Source: Nomia melanderi (taxonomy: Eukaryota > Arthropoda > Insecta > Hymenoptera > Halictidae). From it: DNA of 64,000 nucleotides. The notes under the pieces are model-generated. The model did not search any database. It had not been told where the DNA came from and was given only the letters and a program-made list of their open reading frames with translations. The number at the start of each line of letters is the position of its first letter. Position 1 is the stretch's first letter. The stretch spans positions 5,601,001 through 5,665,000 of the forward strand of contig NC_135000.1 in NCBI RefSeq assembly GCF_051020985.1, in the 5' to 3' direction. The position numbers and the translations under genes were made by a program. Positions 1 to 11,780 of the stretch are shown here, in pieces.

Positions 1-690
1 CATGCAGAATTAAGATCAAACTTTTAGCCCGTTTTCTGTTTCGAGGCGCACCCCTAGCCGAGCAATTGCTCGCCAGGGTCATTTGCCAGTTAAGAATTCT
101 TTCAAATATTTAGAAGAGCCTTGTGCCTTTGGAAAAATGCTTATGGATCGATAAATGTCTAGAAGTTTTGATCATTCTAATATGTATTAATATATATTAA
201 TAAGAGTGACAGTAACAATAGAGAATAAAGAAAATATGTTTCTATAATATAATAAGAAGGCTTTAGCTTCCAGAAAAGCTTATCACGATCGCAACATGCC
301 CCCAACAAGATAATTGAGAATCTTCAAAATTGGAATGTTCTGAGCACATCGACTTCACCTAAAATATGAATATCTATTTTATATTCAATTATATTACAGA
401 AGTAAATAATAGTTTTAATATTTAAAAAAGAGCTGAAAATATTGACGTGCAACTTGGATTGTCTTCTATAGTTACTTTCCAAATTTTTACATTGAAATTT
501 CTACTGTTATGGTAATAAAACCTCGAAGAATATTTGTAGGAAACATTTTATCCCCTATTTGATTTGATTTAGTTTCGAAAACTATGTTTTTCTTTGTAAT
601 TATTATGTATCGGGGGAGAGGAAAATCGGAGAATAATTTTCTAGTATTACGTTACTCACAGTATGCAGATGAGCAAAAGATAGACTCGTC
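1..690. other. AT-rich non-genic DNA
   Basis: Mostly AT-rich single-copy sequence with no credible open frame. A short GC-richer patch at about 35-95 contains the perfect 14-base palindrome CGAGCAATTGCTCG at 59-72. No repeat, element or RNA gene is recognised. Confidence 0.6.
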
Positions 691-1020
691 ATTATGCAGC
701 TAGTGTACACAAGCTTACGTGACGATACACTTCCCCACTTTTCCTTCGAACTTCGTGCAGGCTCGGGCCGAATGTGTTGTGATTGCGGCCGCTTATCAGA
801 TAATTCGTGCGCGGTGAAATTTTCTATCATTACTGGACGTGTCTTGCCGGCGAGATTGCCTCTGGAAACGTACCGATCGGACATCACTTTTTACCTGGAA
901 AAAATTCTGGTCTTCCTGGATGCTACGCCATTTCTTGTTCTTCGAACCGATCGAATTTGCCTGTGAGCGCTATTTTATGTCGGTGAATCACGCTTTCTGG
1001 GGGAAACTCGTCTAAACTGT
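690..1020. other. GC-rich CpG-containing island
   Basis: Base composition rises sharply against both neighbours and CpG is frequent. Open frames of 90 and 94 codons on opposite strands overlap here; neither resembles a known protein, and paired antisense frames are expected where stop codons are scarce. Function unknown; a regulatory segment is possible. Confidence 0.4.
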
Positions 1021-1545
1021 TTGTCTTTCCAATGTAGGATTATTAGTAAAGCTTTCCTGCAAGATCAATATTTTTCAGGGCAATTTGAGGAAAGAAGGAT
1101 TGTGTAAAAACCGATTTATGACTTTAAGAATCTTAATAAGTTGAAAATAGAGGGTCAACGTTTTTAAATTATTAAGAATATTCTTCTACTTTGTATTCGC
1201 TATGTTCATGTTTATCGTAAATGTATAAAATTCTGTATTTATTACAAAGGATGTAGATATGTTTAACAATTTATTGCAAAAGAACTGTTGAACTCTCGAA
1301 TTGCACCTTAACTTTTCGTTTCTTCTCCAAATTGCACCTTAACTTTCCCTTCATACAATCCCACCGCCAAGATTCCCACAAAACCACCCCAAATCCTCCA
1401 CAACAAAGCTAACAAAAACGCTCCAAAATATCCAAAAAACGTACACCTCGAATATCTCACACCTTCCACCCGTCGCCCCAAAATTCCCATTAAAAAAAAA
1501 AGCTTTTTCAAAAAACCCGAACGATTAATATCGTATTTTAGCTTA
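1020..1545. other. AT-rich valley ending in a C/A-rich flank
   Basis: AT-rich DNA to about 1300, then a strongly C- and A-rich stretch at 1305-1500 with very few G on the + strand. This is the left flank of the next island. Nothing else is recognised. Confidence 0.5.
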
Positions 1546-2260
1546 ACCTTGAGCGCAGAACAAACTCGGCCCAGACTATAGCGACCAACCCCAGCACCCC
1601 CCGCGAATATTGTCCGCGTTTGTCACGCGCGAATCAGATACGCGGGATTAACGTCCGCGTTTAAAAATGGCGGTGCGCCGGTACGCGAGCCCTTTTAGGA
1701 TATGAATTTTGAATAGTGTGCGTACCGAATTCATGCATGCATAATAAAATCCGCGTACATCCATCGAGCGGAATCCGTGTACCATGCGGGCATCCGTGTA
1801 TTCGGTTTTTCCTGGCCATCCACGTGTACCATCTCCATTCAACGAGTGTGTAATTAAAACTGAACACTTTGTTCGACGATAGTTCGTCCCACCCCTGCCT
1901 CCACCCACCGACGGTGGCCTCGGTCGATGTTACGTAGTTCGAGGAAGTTAATGAAAGCAACTTCGTGTGCTCCTGATTTTCAATCTGGCTGTTCCTTTCA
2001 ATGGAAACATTTCCGCTGTAAATTAAGCAGCCGGATATTCGTTCTTCCACTACCGCTACCATCCTCTAACCGCCGCCACCCACGCGTTTAGTTGGTTTTA
2101 TGAGCCACGTAAACTTTGCGTTCGCTGTTTCCCAGCGTTCCGACGACCGGCGAACGAATTATCCGCGAATCATCCTTGATATTCGAGCCGCTCATTCGAC
2201 GAATCGATTAACCCTTTGCGGAGGAGCGTCGACGTTTCGTCGAGATCGAACTTTCATGCT
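1545..2260. other. GC-rich CpG island
   Basis: Rich in CpG, with GCGCGAA-type words. Overlapping minus-strand frames of 86 and 133 codons at 1648-2062 have no recognisable domain. The flanks follow the window-wide rule: C/A-rich on the left, G/T-rich on the right. Confidence 0.45.
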
Positions 2261-2268
2261 TGGAATAC
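2208..2268 (+). mobile_element. piggyBac-like MITE, left end only (family CCCTTTGCGG)
   Basis: Starts with TTAACCCTTTGCGG and continues with a diverged match to the first 60 bases of the complete element at 9839-10048: a GTCGACG/TTTCG motif, then GAACTTTCATGCTTGGAA. No matching right terminus is visible downstream, so this is a truncated copy. Confidence 0.55.
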
Positions 2269-2960
2269 TGAATTTGATGAAACTTATGGGAAACATGGTT
2301 GTCGAGTAAGCATTTGACATGTTTTTTGGGACGCTTGAAGTGGAAACAATCCTTAAAGTTGGGAGTTATATGTTTTTCTGTAATATCTGTGAAATTATGC
2401 GGAGTGCGAGAGAAATTGTTCAGATTTCGAGGCGAATGATTTTAAGAAATATTCTTTTTCTACAACGAATTCAAGGATTTGTGTTTCGATGTTTATTTTG
2501 ATGAATTTTTTTATTAGAGATTTGGCAGTAGAAAGTTATTAGTTGGTTTATATGTTTTCGTTCTGTTGTACTGTATTTCGTATATTTTATAATAGACGAG
2601 TTTTCAGTTGATTAGATAGAATTAAATATTGAGGAGGATGTGAATTGAATTTTGTTTTGAAAACTGTCTGACGGTGAGAATAATAAGTGATAGTATGATT
2701 GTTTTCGCTGTCATTGCAATGAGGGATAGACTATTGATTATGCAAATAATGGGAAAGTTATTGAATATGATTTGATAAAACAGTATTGAACAATAATGTT
2801 CGTTGAATAGCATGTCGAATGAAAGAAGTTCTGTTTTAGTCTGTTAAGTGTAATATTATTTAGTAAAAATCATTTTTGTAGATGAAATTCTACGACAGTG
2901 TGCTTTGATAATATATTTCATTGTTTGTTAGTCCACCCAGTATAAAAATGTCTAATTAAG
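2269..2960. other. G/T-rich right flank and AT-rich valley
   Basis: The + strand is G- and T-rich to about 2760, with words such as TTGGGACGCTTGAAGTGG, then becomes generally AT-rich. No gene, tandem array or element is recognised. Confidence 0.5.
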
Positions 2961-3320
2961 AGGCGTGAGTGGCAGAGTTGAAAGCAAAAAAAGTGTGAAC
3001 ACGTGTACGGTGCTGACATCTGGTCAAATATGAATGGTCACCATCTGTTCTCGTAGCCGAAAAAACTATCGTGTGCCGGGGATCCCTTTCCCTTCGAATG
3101 ACTGATGGACCAGTATCAAATTACTCGCGACCGCATTCCAAGCAAAGATTCAGAGTTTCCCTTTCGAAACTGGTTCCTGTATCGTGTTTCAAGAGGCAAA
3201 CATAAATAAAAAACTCCCTCCGAAGTGGCTTCTTGAAAGAAGCTGTCAGGAGAACCTTTAATCATTTTACTAATACACAAGGTGGACCACTTTAGGATCA
3301 TTATTGAATTCTTCACTGTT
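2960..3320. other. small GC-richer patch
   Basis: Moderate GC content at about 2990-3260, including ACACGTGTACGG and a GTGCCGGGGATCCC stretch. A 66-codon minus-strand frame matches nothing known. May be a weak or decayed island. Confidence 0.35.
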
Positions 3321-3780
3321 AAAAAGTGTTTAAAATTAATTTTTTTAGTTTTTTAATATTAGATTTTCAAATTTTCGTATGTTCAAAGTTCTGAATTTTT
3401 AAGTTTTCAAATTGTCGAACTTTCAACGTTTTTAATATTTCAGTTATGGAACTATCAAATTTTTCATTATTTTGATTATCAAATCTTTAAAATGTTCAAT
3501 ACTTCAATTTCCGAACGATTAAATCTTTACATTTTCAAATTATTCAATATTTTAATTTTCAAGCGTCTAATTCTTCAAATTCTTCAACACTTTAATGACC
3601 AATCTTTCAAATTTCTCAATATTTCAATTATCAGACTTCCAAAATTTTCAAATCTTCAAATTTTCAGATTTTTAAATTTCTGACTTCCTACGTTTCTAGA
3701 TTCCCAAGTTCCCAAGTTCCCAAGTTCTAAATCCCCAAACCCGCAATCCCAAAAATCCCAAATCCCCAAGCTCACAACAC
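3320..3780. repeat. degenerate TTCAAATTTTT low-complexity array
   Basis: Dozens of imperfect copies of TTCAAATTTTTCAA-like words run from 3330 to 3690, then change to CCCAAGTTCCCAAGTT and C/A-rich sequence up to the next island. A 63-codon frame here encodes a repetitive F/N/I/L string and is a by-product of the repeat. Confidence 0.7.
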
Positions 3781-4620
3781 GCCCCCGCAACCGCGCCAAA
3801 CGAAATCCACAACGAAAGACACCGTGCCCCCATCCGGCCGTTTCACGGCGTTCGCAAACTCTTAGTTAATTAAAATTCCTATTTGCTCAGAGCCTCGCCG
3901 CTTTATCCCGAATGTGCTCGCAACGAGCCGCGGCCCAGGTAGGGACGCTAATCGGAAGAAAACCGGGGCGACTCCTTCCGAGTCCACGGAAGGAAACGCT
4001 GCGCCGCTCGCTCTCCGCGCGGGTTATCGTTCCCGTATTCCCAAACGCAAATTCAGGTTGTATCAATAATTACACACGTCACCTCATCAATTAAACCCGA
4101 TTCATTAAGCTAAAGACAGGAGCCGGAAATGAAGGGAATCCTCTTAGAGGGTAGCTATCGCGCAAATTTCTTGGATCACGCAATGGGGAGGTATCTAAAT
4201 TTCCAGAGTCTGGAACTCCTCTTTCTCCATCCCTCGCCACCCCTCGCCATTCCCTTCCTTCCTCCTCGCCGGTCCTCTCAGCCCGCTGTCCGTGTAACTA
4301 ACTTTCGTCTTTAAAGTCTGCGAGTGTGTACATTAAGGTCTTTGTACGTAAGACCTCCGCCCAGACCCCGGTCTCGATCTCGACTCTCGTGCATCTTGCA
4401 TCAGTTCTCCCTCTGAGAGGAGAAGGTCGACCACGCCGGTTGATACCGGCAGTACTTCCTAATTAACTCTCTGGATTTCCTTCCACGCCTCCGTTGCAGT
4501 GTCATTATCCCTACCCGCCGCGAGTTGGGAGCCGAGTGGTGTTGCTTACACATGAGCACCGGCGCGCCGCGTCGCTGCCGACTTACGGGGTGCGAAATGC
4601 TTTTTCTTGACACTCTGACC
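3780..4620. other. GC-rich CpG island
   Basis: GC- and CpG-rich, with AT-rich homeodomain-type words embedded (TTAATTAAAATTCC near 3866, CAATAATTACACACG near 4065). Open frames of 60-70 codons on both strands are not convincing. C/A-rich left flank and G/T-rich right flank. Confidence 0.5.
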
Positions 4621-5090
4621 GTTGCGTTTGTTGAATTGGGGTGATGAGTCTTTTGTTTTAGTTGTGAAATTTGTATAATATAGAGATTTTGGAGTATTTC
4701 TTTATCGTAGCTTGTATTTTAATGATGTATATGATTTTTGGAACGTTTTGGGAAAGATTCGGGTGCTTGGAATGTTGATGAAGTTTGTTGGACTTTTTGG
4801 ATGCAGGGTGGATTTGTTGTTTGGTTTTCTTTGTGTTTCTGTTTGTTTTGAAGTTGTAAGAAGTACGACTGTGGGAGATGGAAGGTTTGAAGGTATAGAA
4901 AATAGAGCTGTGGAAGTTGTTAGATTTAAAGTTATAGAAAATAAAGCTATGAGAACTATAGAACTTAAAGCTATAAAAATTAGAACTATGAAAATTAGAG
5001 GATTTGGAACTATAAAAATTAAAGCTATGGAAATTATAGAACGTAGAGCTATAGAACTTAGAGTCACAGAATTACGATAAAATTATAGAA
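4620..5090. repeat. G/T-rich flank passing into a degenerate ACTATAGAA repeat
   Basis: 4620-4860 is strongly G/T-rich. From about 4875 to 5085 short units such as ACTATAGAACTTAAAGCTAT and ATAAAAATTAGA recur every 12-28 bases with drift. Frames of 121 and 122 codons on opposite strands read through this repeat (for example runs of I, K, M and E) and are not genes. Confidence 0.6.
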
Positions 5091-5445
5091 TAGACTAACT
5101 ATAAAATAACTACAGAACAACTATCGAATTATATTTATAGAAAATAAAATCAAATCACTGCTACCAAATCATTATATACGATTCAAAACCATCTTTACAC
5201 TCCATAATACTTTCCATTTGAAAAAGAGTAATGCATCCTACACAATCTCGACTTCTCAGTGTCTATTCCACATCATATCCTATCGCGACGAATTTCCAAA
5301 CTTAATTACATCTCACAGATGTGATCCTAAAACGAAGAAATTCCATTCCCAGTGGTTTATTTTTTCACGCAGAATCATCCCCCTCTATTCGCGGAATTAT
5401 ATGTAACATCGGAGAAGCCACACAGGTAATCGATTTGTGAGAGCT
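5090..5445. other. A/C-rich left flank
   Basis: The + strand changes abruptly from purine/T-rich to A- and C-rich (ACTACAGAACAACTATCG, ATCTTTACACTCC). No feature recognised beyond the compositional switch. Confidence 0.45.
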
Positions 5446-5800
5446 TGATTTTCTACACGATCAAAAACGTCTGGAACGATACACGGTATTTCTAACATGG
5501 CTCCGCGTATCAGGAAGCGGAAAGTGAAGTCACCTGGGATGACCCGTGGGGTCGGGTATAGCTCGGGATCCTCGGTCCCATGGGCGCCCCACCTATCCAG
5601 GTGGTTTTATATCAGCCGATTTTAAAGTCACCGTCAAATGTAAAGTTTACGCGCGTCCTTTGCCACTTTTTCCATTTCCTCGTTACGACCTTTCATCTTC
5701 GGATTACACCCCAGCAACGTATTCGAGACATTTATTGGAGTGTTCGCAGAATAATTGCGAGGGAAGGGAATCAAATGTTTCCATGCATTAATTAACTTGT
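5445..5800. other. short GC-rich island
   Basis: GC-rich, including GGGATGACCCGTGGGGTCGGG and GGGCGCCCCACC. Two overlapping plus-strand frames (81 and 71 codons) lack recognisable motifs. Confidence 0.4.
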
Positions 5801-6340
5801 ACTAGCAATTTTCTGAATGAACCGTTTTCTTTATAACAACTTGTCATATTCGCGATTAAAAATGTCGAACTGGACTCGACGAATCTAAATGTTATTTACT
5901 TGTTTTTAGCAGAAATTGTATATATTACTTGTCTGTTCTAAATCTTTAATATTTGTTGTGAACGTGGACATTGAATAAGTATAAAATTCATTTCTTTTTG
6001 TACTAAATTATTAAGGGTAAGGTTGTTTTATCTAGTACAGTTGAGAAATAAATCATAGGGTAATCTTCTAGGTTAATTTTACCACAATTCTTTGATTGTT
6101 TCATTTGAATTCGTAACTTAAAATAAGTGTTGGTTTTTGTTAGACTTAATGAGGAGCTTGAAGCACTTAGGATAAATGTATTCGAAAGTATATTAGTTAC
6201 CATAGTCTTAATCAAATGAAATTTCTTATTATAACAATAATAAAATTACTATATTACAATATTATTATTATTATTATTATTATAGCAGAATACCCATTAA
6301 ATTTTAAATCTCCGATTCTCTAGAGTACCTATAGCTTCAG
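5800..6340. repeat. AT-rich valley with (ATT)n microsatellite
   Basis: AT-rich DNA. A short ATT trinucleotide run occupies about 6259-6286. No gene recognised. Confidence 0.65.
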
Positions 6341-7270
6341 CGTATTCTTCACCTCATTTTAACAATACTACATAACACCCAACTAAAACCTCCAAACAAT
6401 CATCATCATTCCTATACATATCCCCAAAAACCTCCAGCAAACTCAAAATTCTCGTTCGAAATTTCAAAACGCGATACCCGAACGCCACTCAAGTATCCCG
6501 TGAAGCTAACCGAATCTGCCTAGCATCGATTACCGTTGCCAACGTTGCATTCGTCGCAAACGAACTAACCGTATCGAGCAGGCTCGGGATTCCGAAAAAT
6601 ACTTTCGACATCGGCCGGGAAAACCGGTGGAAAAAAGTCCCTCGCCGGACGAAGGGCGGACATCGAGAGGGAGGGGGGTGGGCGAAGGGAAAGAGATGAT
6701 CCGTTATACACACGGTCAACAGTTCCGAAGCTGAACAAAATCGTAGACCGTATAAAGCCTTCGCGTGCCGTCGGTTCGCGGCAATAATCCCCGAATATGG
6801 CTCCTCGCTCGTCCGAGCGTAGTACGTATGCATATATCCGTGCATGAATATTTACCCGCACGGGGGACGTTCGCCGGTCGCCGCGGCGCGAGCTGGAAAT
6901 CGGCTATTTAACATTCGTTAAAATTATAACGTTGAACCCGGGCCCGCGGATCCGAGCGGTCGTGTAATCGGCGATGCCCTCTCTCCGTATAAATATATAA
7001 TCGGCAGCGTTCCGGGCCACGCACGTACACGCAATTCATGCGTCAACCCGATATTTCCGTATCGGCGGCAATTTACTGACGTACGCGTGTCTGAAATTCA
7101 GTGATTGCACGTCGCGCCGAATTTTCATTCCCCGCGGAAGGTTTAAACCTCCGCTCGACTGGCCGGCCGGTTGGACCGTGTACCAGCGCGTGCATCGCGC
7201 AGTAATGAAGTGAGGGTGTAATTATGTAACGGGATACCTGGGATCCGGTCTAATTCGCGAGTGACCTGTG
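6340..7270. other. C/A-rich flank plus GC-rich CpG island
   Basis: 6340-6470 is C/A-rich. 6470-7260 is GC-rich with dense CpG and frames of 118 and 98 codons on the minus strand overlapping in different registers. Neither has a signal peptide or a known domain. Confidence 0.5.
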
Positions 7271-7640
7271 GCGAATAGTGAATACGGTGTTTCTTTTAGT
7301 TTTCCCTTTGGGTTTCAGGGGATTCGTGGTGGAGAACGTGTTGATCTTTTGTGTTGGGATGGTGGGGTTGATGTGGTGGTTTTTGTGGTTGGGTTCATTG
7401 TGGAGTATTGAAAATTTTTGTGGATGAGAAGTTATTGGGAATAAGGGAATTACTGCGAATCTTGATCTACTTGATACTGAATGTGCTAGGTTTGGAAGTA
7501 CTTATGGGGACTTGATACTTTTTAATATTTACTAGGGGGATTTAGTAAACTAGAGTTGTTCCTAGGTCTGATGGTTTAGGAAAATATTAACTGCTTTTTG
7601 GTATATTGGATATCTTATTAAATGATGGAAATATGACTTA
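7270..7640. other. strongly G/T-rich right flank
   Basis: 7290-7560 is dominated by G and T on the + strand (GGGATGGTGGGGTTGATG and similar), then becomes AT-rich. Part of the skew pattern; no gene. Confidence 0.5.
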
Positions 7641-7965
7641 TGGCAATCTTAGCTACCCTCTGATGATGCTTTAACTTGTAGCTACAGCTTTAGGGTATTC
7701 TCTAGCTCAGTTTGATAATAGTAGTATCTTAGCTATTCTTTGATTATACTTTATCCTGTACCTACAGCTTTAGAGTATTCTATAGCTCAGTTTGATAATA
7801 ACAGTATCTAAGCTACTCTTTGGTGTTCCTCTAACTTGCAGTTACAGCTTTAGAGTATTCTTTAGCTCAGTGTAACAATAGTAGTATCTTAGCTACTCTT
7901 TGATGATCCTCTGACTTGCAGCTACAGCTTTAGGGTATACTTTAGCTCAGTTTGACAGCAGTAAC
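7641..7965 (+). repeat. 80-bp tandem repeat, 4 copies
   Basis: The motif AGCTACYCTYTGATGAT recurs at about 7651, 7731, 7811 and 7891, each followed by CTACAGCTTTAGRGTATTC and TTTAGCTCAGTTTGA. The period is a regular 80 bases and copies differ by scattered substitutions. I did not see the unit elsewhere in the window. Confidence 0.88.
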
Positions 7966-8480
7966 AATTTTTAAAGAACCTGGACACATGTTGATCACCG
8001 ACCCAACCAAAGCTGAACACCGAAACTCCAAGACACCTCGCAGGAACCTTAGCCACCCCCTAATAACTCACCAGTGTTCGCTAACTTCCGGAGACCTTGA
8101 ACGCGGTCCGATCATTTGTCATCCCGTATCTACCAGCAGCGATCTGAAACACAGTCATATCTTATCAGAAGCGACCGCGGTAGTCAGACCGTCTACTAAA
8201 TTGCAGCTATTTACTGTGGTCTGGGAGCTAGTCTGATCACTGACCCAACCATTCGTCGGTAAATGACGCGCAGACGTTGTCAATAAAAAATGTTCAGTTC
8301 CTCACGTGCAGCATTAAAGATCAACCCTTTGAGAACTAAGATTGCCAATATAGTAACGTCAGATTTTCCATGATTGGTATAACAAATTTTTAAACAACAG
8401 AAGTTCTTTTCGAAGTTCAATGTGTAATTTGCTCTTCTGTGGAAAAAGGTTTTGGTATTATATTAAAAACTGTCACCAAA
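7966..8480. other. moderate-GC segment then AT-rich DNA
   Basis: 7970-8270 has moderate GC and holds a 94-codon frame with no recognisable domain. 8270-8480 is AT-rich. CAACCCTTTGAGAA at 8318 resembles a TTAA-element end, but the TTAA is not intact and there is no partner end. Confidence 0.35.
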
Positions 8481-8990
8481 CAAACAACATAATATTTTCA
8501 AAATCTACTCCACATACGTGCGACTAAGAAATCCCTAAATGGCAAAGATAAGGAATTCATCTGATTGATCAGTTCCCATTTTTTCTCAGCAAATTTTCTA
8601 TTGATCTTATTTCCTAATTTCTTAACATTTTCCATTACTAATCCATCGTTCTTCAATATGGTTACACGTAACCAATCAAAACTACAGAACTGTAGCCTAT
8701 AAAGACACCTTGTTCCTCTGTCATTTCACTCCTCTAACCAAATCATCCCCTAACTACAAGCAAATTCCAACTTTACACTCCCAAATACAATGATCCACCA
8801 CTTATCCATATTTTCCTTAACCAAGTCGATAAATATTCAAGCATTTCGGTTCTAAGTAACCAAAACTATAAAACTGTAACACACAAGCCCCATCTCTCTG
8901 TCATTTCACTAGCCAGCAAATCATCTAACTATAATCAGATCCCAACGCCAGACTCCCAAATACAATGATCCACCATTTACCCACGCTTTT
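8480..8990 (+). repeat. ~177-bp direct duplication in a C/A-rich flank
   Basis: CTCTGTCATTTCACT occurs at 8716 and 8896, and ACAATGATCCACCA at 8787 and 8962. AACCAAAACTATAAAACTGT-type sequence precedes the first motif in both copies. The repeat is roughly 175-180 bases with two clear copies and possibly an older third to the left. It is C/A-rich on the + strand. Confidence 0.75.
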
Positions 8991-9838
8991 CCTCGACGAA
9001 GTCGATAGATATTCAAGCGTCGATATATCTCAGCCGATCGATCACCGCTGCTCCGTTACCCATCCCGTATTCGCAAACTCACGAGCACGCCGAGCGGATA
9101 GGGTAGGAAGGAGCAAACATGCTGCCGCACACGTAGCGAACGAGTTCTCTCTCCCCGTGCACGCGTCGAAAGGCCGCCGAAAATTGCAGCCGCTCGCTTA
9201 ATTTGAAAGCTCTTCGCCGAGTTCTTAACGCGTAATTACGCCCTTGTCCTGATTTTCAAATGCGCTGACATTAAGCGTATGCGGGACTCGAAAACCACCG
9301 CCCTGCCACGCCAGCCAGCGGCGCAGTCGTCGCCCCCGTTTTGTTTATCGCGGGTAGGCCGCGCTCGCGAGCTCGATTCCGCGGTTACTTATTTAAGCCG
9401 TGGGGCGAGGGGCCTCCAGGATGCACCGGTGCATCGCTGGTAACCACTTTATCAAAGAGTTCGAGGGAAGTTGGATCGCCCTGGAAAAAGACAAAAGCCC
9501 CGGGCAGCTGCCGCCGGGAGAATATGGCTTAAGGACGATCTATCTGACGGCGGATAAATGGGGTCCATTCATTTAATAAAAATGTAAATTGCCCGGAATA
9601 ATTTTTATGAGACAGTGGACCAGACCGCGATCGATTACGACGATTCCTGGGAATTAGATGAGCGCGGACCGTCGCGTCGTCCTCGTGTCTTGGCTCGCCG
9701 CTGATGGATTCGCTGGGGATGTTACCTGGGATGAATTTTCTTGGAAATTTCGGGCCAGTTCGGGGCGGGCGTTCTCGAAGTTGAATTTTTACTGGGTGTG
9801 AAGTTGTATTTAGTTTTAGGGAAATGAAGGAAAGTGAT
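8990..9838. other. GC-rich CpG island
   Basis: CpG-dense island with embedded TAATTA-like words (GCGTAATTACGCCC near 9230). Frames of 78, 63 and 118 codons on both strands are unsupported. The right edge, from about 9760, is G/T-rich. Confidence 0.5.
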
Positions 9839-10048
9839 TTAACCCTTTGCGGACGAATGTCATTTCGACGAGATGAAATTTTCATATTTGGAAGTCTAAG
9901 TCGTAAACAAATGATTTAATTAATGGAATCGCAAGAGATTAGCACGTAGTTTCCTATTTTTCTATTGTTCAAGTAATTGTTATATAATTTAGCTTCATCT
10001 GTTGAGGGTTTTGTATATTTCAAAAAATCTTCGTCCGCAAAGGGTTAA
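9839..10048 (+). mobile_element. complete TTAA MITE, piggyBac-like, 210 bp
   Basis: Opens with TTAACCCTTTGCGGACGA and closes with TCGTCCGCAAAGGGTTAA: perfect terminal inverted repeats of at least 14 bases inside a TTAA on each side. TTAA target duplication and CCC-starting termini are known traits of the piggyBac superfamily. It is too short to encode a transposase. Related copies are the left end at 2208 and a diverged copy at 51504-51706. Confidence 0.85.
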
Positions 10049-10243
10049 AGAGAATGGGTTTTATATTCATTTTATTTATTACTGTTGTTATTAGATTTAA
10101 GTTTTATTGTCCTTTGAAGCGTGGCAGTTTTTAAAACAATTTTCAATATTCTATAATAATCTCTAGTATAAGATACGAGTGCAATGGTTAATAAATTATG
10201 GGAATTATGAAATTTGAAATTTGATGTATGGTAGTTCTGTCCC

Positions 10244-10485
10244 TTAACCCCTTGCCCTATGATTTATTCCTGAGCTATGATCGATGCATCTACTTTGTCG
10301 TTAATCATTTATTAGGATAAGACATAATCTGTATGCTTGTTCCGTGTCCACGTTTACTTCAAAGGTTAATGATTAATAATAAGAAGGTAATATTTAATTC
10401 ATATTCAATAATTATAAATAACACTAGGATTTCTCAAATTCAGTTTGACATTTTCGTTACGAATCTGACACGATGTTCTACCATA
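10244..10485 (+). mobile_element. TTAA MITE, family CCCCTTGCCCTAT, right end decayed
   Basis: Begins TTAACCCCTTGCCCTATGAT. The interior AAGGTTAATGATTAATAATA and the distal TACGAATCTGACACGATG align with the element at 47882-48127. The last ~20 bases of the right terminus are lost or diverged, so no closing TTAA is seen. The 10049-10243 interval to its left is plain AT-rich DNA. Confidence 0.65.
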
Positions 10486-10920
10486 TTCTTCGTGTCGCAA
10501 AAATGGCATCGATTCCATCGGATAAATACTAAATGTTCGCAATGAAAATAGAAGTTCCTCAAATCCTAAAAAGAATAAAATTGTATTAAATCGTTATTCT
10601 ATAAAAAGAATTGATAACCAAACTTGATCACCGTTCAAATTCATCAAACTCAATGCTTTTAATAAATATTTTTAACATATTTAACCTTTTATTTCTAATG
10701 AAATATCGGATGTATTTTCTACAACATAAAGAAATACCTTTCATAAATTAAGTGACAGAACTGCTTTATTTCAATGTTCCATATATTGACGCATTACAAC
10801 AAATTTAATATTGAATTTAAAATTTTATAATCTTGTTGGGTCATATCATTCTATCATTATATGATAATTTTCTTGGATTAATAAATAAACAATAGAAACA
10901 TCTTCCCACTCGATAATCCG
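10486..10920. other. AT-rich valley
   Basis: AT-rich single-copy DNA with no recognised repeat, element or gene. Confidence 0.55.
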
Positions 10921-11780
10921 CTTATTGATCGAATAAACCAGTGCTCCCGCATTTATCTTCGCCCGGTTGTCCGAATGGAGCTCCGGTCGCAAACGGCGCC
11001 CTATAAAACGGGGTCAGAATGTTTAGCACCCGATCCCGGCGTGATCCGGCCACTCGACGGGCCGGCCGGTGACGAGCTATTTTCGCCGCGAAGATTTCAC
11101 GGGGCTGAATTTTGACCGGTCTGAAGGTGGGATATATTCCTTGCATCGTTTATGACGGGTTTCTGATTCCGAGATGAGTGTACGTGGAACGCATAAGATA
11201 GGGTCTAGCCCCGGCAAATCTGCACGTGACCCTAATACGGGTTACCGCGTCGTCCGGATTCGCACGTTCCCATGTGCATCCTAAAGTCTAAACACTTCTG
11301 TATGAGCCCTGGCTTTGGTTCACCACAGTCACTCCCCTACACTACATGCACATACGTATAAACCGGAACACAAGGAGGATTCGCGTGTATTGGCGAGCAC
11401 CTAGACCAACGAGGCACACGTGTTCGGCAGTCCATTCGGCAGTGTGTGTAACAGGCGTTTACAGAAACAACTTGATCCACTTTTCTGAACGGAACCACCA
11501 GCTGCTGACCGATCTCGGATTTAGACCACCCTTTTCGATGCGACCTTTTGATTTCGACCGGCCACTTTTAAACCCTTTCACGGCAACACGGCGCGCCACT
11601 TGTACCTGGCGCTGACTACGGTCGATCGTTTGCGGCGGGCTGATTTATTGCGATCAACCCGGTTGCGCTAGGATTTAGTTTTCGACTGCGAGCGATACTA
11701 GTGATCCGTTGTTGATTGCTCGTTGGGATGGAGAGAATATTTCTGATGCATTCCGCGTTTAGGATGAAATCATTGGCGAT
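10920..11780. other. GC-rich CpG island
   Basis: GC-rich to about 11700, with CCACTCGACGGGCCGGCCGG-type segments, turning G/T-rich after 11690. Frames of 74 (minus) and 89 (plus) codons have no known domain. Confidence 0.5.

Noticed and set aside
4702..5080. 121- and 122-codon frames on opposite strands
   Set aside because: Both read through a degenerate short tandem repeat and encode repetitive I/L/T/S or I/K/M/E strings.
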